Positions 60,211-64,000 of a DNA stretch of 64,000 nt are shown one piece after another. The stretch's first letter is position 1; every line of letters begins with the position of its first letter. The notes under the pieces were generated by a model, which was given only the letters and a program-made list of their open reading frames with translations, ran no database searches and was not told the DNA's origin. The stretch comes from G965197715 sp965247615 (lineage in GTDB: Bacteria > Chloroflexota > Dehalococcoidia > Lucifugimonadales > UBA1127), in contig OZ252022.1 of the NCBI GenBank assembly GCA_965247615.1, positions 1,178,001 through 1,242,000 on the forward strand, read 5' to 3'. The position numbers were made by a program, and so were the translations under genes.

Positions 60211-60843
60211 TTACGCAGCCCATAGCACGCCCATAACGGCAGCACTGGCCAAGGGGACGGAGACGTTGTCCTCTATGGGGATGGGCAGCAGCTCGACCAG
60301 AGCCGCCGCCAGGGCGCCCGCGACGGCGGGCCAAAGCACGCTGTACACCCCTCCCGACCACAGCAGCAGGGCGACGCCGAGGGCGGCGGCACTGAAGGCC
60401 AGCGTGCCCTCCAGGCTCTTTGCCCGGCTCGACCCTGGAGGCCAAGGCAACCGGATGTGGCCGTACCGCGTGCCCACGATGCCCGCCGCAGGGTCTCCAA
60501 CGGCGACGTAGAAGAGGGCGAGAGCGGCAACGGGCCGCTGGAAGACGGCGAGCGTCACCACGGAGGCCACGGCGAGGTAGGTGGCCGCCGTGGGCCGCCG
60601 CATCTCGGCAGGCTTGAGCAGCCCCTGAAAGCGGCGAAGGAACCAGCGGTTGAGCGGAGCCCACGTGAGCCTTGCGGCCTCGGAGGCCACGGCAAGGACC
60701 GCGACAGCGCCGGCCAGGGCCACGACGGCCGCCTGGGGGAGGAGAAGCGCCAGGGCCGGAAGGGGCAGCGAGGCCAGGAGATGGAACAGGCTCCGGCGAA
60801 GCCGCAGGGGTGCCTTTGGCGCTGAAGAGGAATCGGTACTCAT
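60211..60843 (-). CDS. Diacylglycerol/polyprenol kinase family membrane protein
   Basis: A 210-aa membrane protein with ~6 TM helices. The SEC59/DGK-like motif GDPAAGIVGTRYGHIRLPWPP...AKSLEGTLAFSAAALGVALL (catalytic region GDP..G and KSLEGT) is complete. It likely phosphorylates a polyprenol or similar lipid alcohol. Monocistronic and convergent with the molybdoenzyme gene (31 nt apart). Confidence 0.82.
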   Translation of the reverse strand: MSTDSSSAPKAPLRLRRSLFHLLASLPLPALALLLPQAAVVALAGAVAVLAVASEAARLTWAPLNRWFLRRFQGLLKPAEMRRPTAATYLAVASVVTLAVFQRPVAALALFYVAVGDPAAGIVGTRYGHIRLPWPPGSSRAKSLEGTLAFSAAALGVALLLWSGGVYSVLWPAVAGALAAALVELLPIPIEDNVSVPLASAAVMGVLWAA

Positions 60844-61242
60844 GGGCGGGGCTGGTCAGTGTACGACATTGGTCTGCAGCTTACACCACATGAGGGGTCC
60901 CGGTCCGTGTCACTCACGCCTGGAGTGCGGCCATGGCGGCCGGCCCCGGGTCCATTGTGCAGAAGAAATGGGAGAGATCCGGGAGCCTGTTGCAGGGCTG
61001 GATATGCTGTCAGCGAGCGAATAGGAGCACGCACCCACCGGGAAGATCGAGCGAATGTTGTGCGGCGGACTTGAGGCGACCCTCTCTTGTTGACTGGTTT
61101 ATGAGCAACAGGGTACACTCAACGGGCCATACTGGTGAGCCGGTCTGGCGATATGGGCACCCCGGTCTGTGTGACGTGCTGAGCGGGGTTGCGGCCAGGG
61201 AAGGCCCCAAGCATTCCAGCGACCAAAGTCGGGAGGATTTCT
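60844..61242. other. Intergenic region with trxA promoter
   Basis: 399 nt. The only elements seen are the trxA promoter (61090-61119) and a leader of ~115 nt without evident structure. Confidence 0.6.
61090..61119 (+). promoter_or_regulatory. trxA promoter
   Basis: TTGACT (61090-61095) and TACACT (61114-61119), 18-bp spacer. Confidence 0.55.
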
Positions 61243-61575
61243 ATGAGTAAGCCCTTTGCGGTAACGGATCAGGAATTCGATCTGGAGGTCCTGCAGTCCG
61301 GCACCCCTGTGCTGGTAGACTTCTGGGCCGAATGGTGTCAGCCCTGCAAGATGATTGCTCCCATCGTGGACGCCCTGGCTGAGGAGTACGACGGCAAAAT
61401 CAGATTTGCCAAGGTGGACGTGGACAGCAATCCACAGACACCCATGAACTACGGAATCCGCGGCATCCCCACGCTCATCATCTTCCGGGGTGGAGAGGCC
61501 GTTGAGCAGGTGGTTGGCGCAGTCCCCAAGGCGGAGCTGAAGCGACGATTGGAGTCGGTGCTGACCCAGGCCTAG
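61243..61575 (+). CDS. trxA: Thioredoxin
   Basis: A 110-aa thioredoxin fold disulfide reductase. Active site WCQPCK (Cys32, Cys35), with Gln in place of the usual Gly; cis-Pro in GIRGIPTLIIF; usual length. GGAGG 7 nt upstream of ATG. The tRNA-Sec lies 20 nt downstream on the same strand and may be co-transcribed. Confidence 0.93.
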   Translation: MSKPFAVTDQEFDLEVLQSGTPVLVDFWAEWCQPCKMIAPIVDALAEEYDGKIRFAKVDVDSNPQTPMNYGIRGIPTLIIFRGGEAVEQVVGAVPKAELKRRLESVLTQA

Positions 61576-61595
61576 TCCCAGGCTTCGAGGCGCCC

Positions 61596-61690
61596 GGGAG
61601 TGGATGGGGCCGGGTGGCCCTTGCGGTCTTCAAAACCGTTGTGCCTCGCAAACCGGGGCAGGTGGGTTCGACTCCCTCCCACTCCCGCCA
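61596..61690 (+). tRNA. selC: tRNA-Sec (anticodon UCA)
   Basis: A 95-nt selenocysteine tRNA. Acceptor stem GGGAGTGG/CCACTCCC of 8 bp; six-bp D stem GGGGCC...GGCCCT with 4-nt loop GGGT; anticodon loop CTTCAAA with TCA; long variable arm GCCTCG-CAAAC-CGGGGC; T loop TTCGACT; encoded 3' GCCA. These are the features that separate tRNA-Sec from tRNA-Ser. The T stem has one U-U mismatch. No selA, selB or selD and no obvious selenoprotein is in the window. Confidence 0.93.
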
Positions 61691-61758
61691 GACACGGCTC
61701 TCTGGACATGGGAGGGGCCAGTCACCCGCTGCCGTCTTGCGCCGCCGCCCACGCACCC

Positions 61759-61995
61759 CTAGGAGCGCCGCCGCAATCCCTTTGTGTCCGCATGCTGTCT
61801 GCCGATGGACAGGAGCAGGTTCGTTGACCTGTCGCCAAGGGCGGACGTGCAGCTGATGGTTGCGCCGTGACGGCAGACCAGGGCGAAGCGCTCCCAGTCC
61901 ACATTCCAAGGCTCATGCGAAATGGTCTGCAAACGGGACGAGGCCTTGAGAAGGCTATCGGCTGTGTTGGAGAGAAGGAAGGGTGCCGCGTGCAT
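61759..61995 (-). CDS. Possible 78-aa protein
   Basis: Frame MHAAPFLLSNTADSLLKASS... with GAGGAG 11 nt before the ATG at 61995 and a promoter TTGACG-17-TACACT at 62042-62070. Unlike the GC-rich shadows around it, it has an ordinary amino-acid mix with a few Cys. No homology recognised; an in-frame ATG at 62037 would make it 92 aa and nearly leaderless. Confidence 0.4.
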   Translation of the reverse strand: MHAAPFLLSNTADSLLKASSRLQTISHEPWNVDWERFALVCRHGATISCTSALGDRSTNLLLSIGRQHADTKGLRRRS

Positions 61996-62041
61996 GGTGT
62001 GATCACTCCTCAGGAATATGAAGACTTCGTCCCTCATAAAA

Positions 62042-62070
62042 AGTGTAGGCCGGATTTCGCAGCCCGTCAA
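62042..62070 (-). promoter_or_regulatory. Promoter ahead of the 78-aa ORF
   Basis: TTGACG (62065-62070) and TACACT (62042-62047), 17-bp spacer. Confidence 0.45.
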
Positions 62071-62245
62071 CGGGAGGGGGGCGATTTGGGGAAAGCCCAA
62101 GGGCAGCGGTGACCATTCAGGCCCATGGCGCGCCGCAGAGGGCCAAGCAAACGCCCCGTGTCGCGGTGTTTGCCGTTCGTAGCGATAAGATGATTGTCTA
62201 ACGTTTTCTATCGCAGTATGTTCTGTAGTTAGAGAATTACTATCA

Positions 62246-63025
62246 ATGATACCGCGAAGCAGCGCCGACGGCGCAATCGTTCAGGTTGAGGAGCTGCGGA
62301 AAAGCTATGGCTCCGTCGTGGCCGTCGACGGAGTGTCCTTCTCTGTACAGGCGGGCGAAGTGTTTGCTCTCCTCGGCCCCAACGGTGCGGGCAAGACCAC
62401 CACGGTGGAGGTCCTGGAGGGGATGCGCGCCCCGGACAGCGGCAGGGCCCTGGTTGGCGGCATCAGCGTGGAGAAGGACCCGCGCGGCGTCAAGGCGCTC
62501 ATAGGGGTCCAGCTCCAGTCCTCGGCTTTCTTCGACAGGCTCAGGCTGACGGAGCTGCTGCAGGTCTTCGCCAGCTTCTACGGGCGCCGCATCGACCCCA
62601 TGGTGCTGCTGAAGGAGATGGAGCTGGAGGAGAAGGCACGCGCCCAGTACAGGGAGCTCTCCGGGGGGCAAAAGCAGCGCTTCTCCATTGCGTGCGCACT
62701 TGTGAACGACCCGCCGATTGTCTTTCTGGATGAGCCGACGACGGGCCTGGACCCCCAGGCGCGCCGGCATATGTGGGACCTGATCAGGGGGTTCAAGGCC
62801 ATGGGGCGCACCGTTCTCCTCACGACCCACTACATGGAGGAGGCCGAGACCCTCTGCGACCGCGTGGCCATCATGGACCGGGGGCGCATCATTGCCATGG
62901 ACAGTCCGGAGTCCCTCATCCAGGGGCTTCTGGCCAAGGGGTTCACCAAGGAGCACGTGGAGCGGGAGGCGAACCTGGAGGACGTCTTTCTGGACCTGAC
63001 CGGCCGCGAGTTGCGGGAGGAGTAG
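62246..63025 (+). CDS. ABC exporter ATP-binding protein (DrrA/CcmA-like)
   Basis: A 259-aa ATPase. Walker A GPNGAGKTTT (~48-57), Q-loop IGVQLQSSAFFD, signature LSGGQKQRFSIACAL, Walker B IVFLDEPTTGLDP, H-loop LLTTHYMEEAE. Couples to the permease gene that starts 3 nt after its stop. Such pairs export drugs or lipids (family inference). A weak promoter TTGTCT-17-TATGTT is at 62194-62222. Confidence 0.9.
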   Translation: MIPRSSADGAIVQVEELRKSYGSVVAVDGVSFSVQAGEVFALLGPNGAGKTTTVEVLEGMRAPDSGRALVGGISVEKDPRGVKALIGVQLQSSAFFDRLRLTELLQVFASFYGRRIDPMVLLKEMELEEKARAQYRELSGGQKQRFSIACALVNDPPIVFLDEPTTGLDPQARRHMWDLIRGFKAMGRTVLLTTHYMEEAETLCDRVAIMDRGRIIAMDSPESLIQGLLAKGFTKEHVEREANLEDVFLDLTGRELREE

Positions 63026-63028
63026 GCG

Positions 63029-64000
63029 GTGCGAGCCAGTCCCACGTGGGTCCTGACCGTGGCGTCCATGAAGATGTTCTATCGCGACCGCCAGGCCCTT
63101 TTCTGGACCCTATTCCTGCCGCTGCTCATCATGCTCATCTTCGGTTTCCTGAACTTCGGCGCACTTGGCAGCGTGGGGCTTGGCATCGTGGACCTGGCGG
63201 GCAACGAGGCGTCGGTCCGCTTTGTGGAAGGTCTGCGGAGCGTGGAGGCCCTGGACGTCACCGGGCCGAGCCCGCTGGAATCGGAACGGAGCGCCCTGAG
63301 TGACGGCGATCGCGACCTGGTGCTGGTGCTGCCGCCAGGGTTCGGGGCATCCCAGGAGCAGGCCGCGGTGCGCGTCCTCTACAACGAGGGCAGGCCCCAG
63401 GAGGTCCAGGTGGGACAGGCGATGGTCCGCCAGGCCCTTGATGAGGTGGCGTTCCAGGTTACGGGCACCCCGCGCCTGTTCACCCTGTCCGCAGAGCCGG
63501 TGACGAGCCGCAACCTGCGCTACATCGACTTCCTGCTGCCGGGCGTGGTGGCCATGTCCATCATGCAGATGGGGATCTTCAGCGTGGCCTTTGGCTTCGT
63601 GCAGCTGAAGCAGCGGGGGATCCTGCGCAGGCTCCTAGCGACACCCGCGCACCCCGTCACGTTCCTGTTCAGCCAGGTGGCGACGCGGCTCACGGTCTCG
63701 GTGCTCCAGACGCTGGTGCTGCTGGGTGCGGGGATGATTCTCTTCAACGTCCAGTTTGTGGGAAATCTCGCCGCCGTCCTGGCGCTGGCGGTTGTCGGCG
63801 CGGCCGTCTTCCTGAGCATGGGGTTCGCCATCTCCGGTTGGGCGAAGAGCGAGGACGTGGCTGCGCCGGTGGCGAACGTTGTGGCGATGCCGATGATGTT
63901 CCTGTCCGGCGTCTTCTTCCCGAGGGAGTCCATGCCCCCGCTTCTGCAATCTGTCACGGACTACCTGCCCCTGACCTACCTGGCGGACGCGATGCGCGCC
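63029..64000 (+). CDS. ABC-2 type permease, 3' end outside the window
   Basis: 324 codons from GTG 63029 (RASPTWVLTVASMKMFYRD...) and still open at the window end. TM1 LFLPLLIMLIFGFLNF, an external region with repeating Val/Leu strands, then TM helices beginning FLLPGVVAMSIMQMGIFSV and the LKQRGILRRLLATPAHP turn typical of ABC-2 permeases. Partner of the preceding ATPase. Confidence 0.9.
   Translation, partial: MRASPTWVLTVASMKMFYRDRQALFWTLFLPLLIMLIFGFLNFGALGSVGLGIVDLAGNEASVRFVEGLRSVEALDVTGPSPLESERSALSDGDRDLVLVLPPGFGASQEQAAVRVLYNEGRPQEVQVGQAMVRQALDEVAFQVTGTPRLFTLSAEPVTSRNLRYIDFLLPGVVAMSIMQMGIFSVAFGFVQLKQRGILRRLLATPAHPVTFLFSQVATRLTVSVLQTLVLLGAGMILFNVQFVGNLAAVLALAVVGAAVFLSMGFAISGWAKSEDVAAPVANVVAMPMMFLSGVFFPRESMPPLLQSVTDYLPLTYLADAMRA

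Overview
GC-rich bacterial chromosome segment with dense, mostly ordinary metabolic genes. The mix of genes points to a Chloroflexota member, most likely a Dehalococcoidia/SAR202-like lineage. It includes a T-box-controlled ilv-leu operon, CIRCE-controlled groESL, a Gld-type ABC/auxiliary operon, NorQ/NorD-like AAA+VWA proteins, a Rieske oxygenase, amidohydrolases, multiple SDRs, an orphan molybdenum hydroxylase and a selenocysteine tRNA. This placement is inferred from gene content; there is no rRNA or other decisive marker in the window.

Layout. 0-3 kb: HAD phosphatase and a CoxE-like VWA protein (minus). 3-5.5 kb: a divergent pair resembling phthalate catabolism (dihydroxyphthalate decarboxylase-like / Rieske dioxygenase). 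6-7.4 kb: an unknown protein and a damaged YdeI-like gene. 7.4-9.7 kb: molybdenum hydroxylase large subunit. 9.9-11.3 kb: ECF sigma factor and its zinc-binding anti-sigma factor. 11.7-15.1 kb: accessory island with a 47-aa desulforedoxin, a DNA methyltransferase-nuclease fusion and a dense field of two palindromic repeat families. 15.1-24.8 kb: one long minus-strand branched-chain amino acid operon (T-box, ilvB-ilvN-ilvC-leuA-leuC-leuD, two small membrane proteins, leuB). An IS1202-like element (24.8-26.2 kb) has landed exactly against the -35 box of its promoter. 26.3-27.6 kb: MFS transporter. 27.8-32.2 kb: Gld-type ABC operon. 32.4-39.6 kb: lipoprotein, cysteine desulfurase, SDR, AAA/DUF4143 ATPase, amidohydrolase, a frameshifted agmatinase and SpeD (polyamines). 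39.7-41.9 kb: groES-groEL with CIRCE. 42-45 kb: two MaoC-type hydratases and two tandem SDRs, possibly one acyl-CoA module. 45-52.6 kb: amidohydrolase, alpha/beta hydrolase, ACT-malic enzyme, GNAT, Nudix, HEAT-repeat protein, endonuclease III. 52.6-57.5 kb: NorD-like VWA, CoA pyrophosphatase, NorQ/CbbQ-like AAA. 57.5-58.3 kb: a scrambled coaE carrying fragments of the same IS and a duplicated promoter/start region. 58.5-64 kb: membrane-anchored sulfite-oxidase-like molybdoenzyme, polyprenol kinase-like protein, thioredoxin, tRNA-Sec and an ABC exporter running off the end.

The least ordinary observations are the IS-derived rearrangement of coaE, the IS placed against the ilv promoter with duplicated boxes at both ends, the one-directional repeat families at 5.6-15 kb, the tRNA-Sec, and several small or broken genes. 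I did not find a clearly new multi-gene system.
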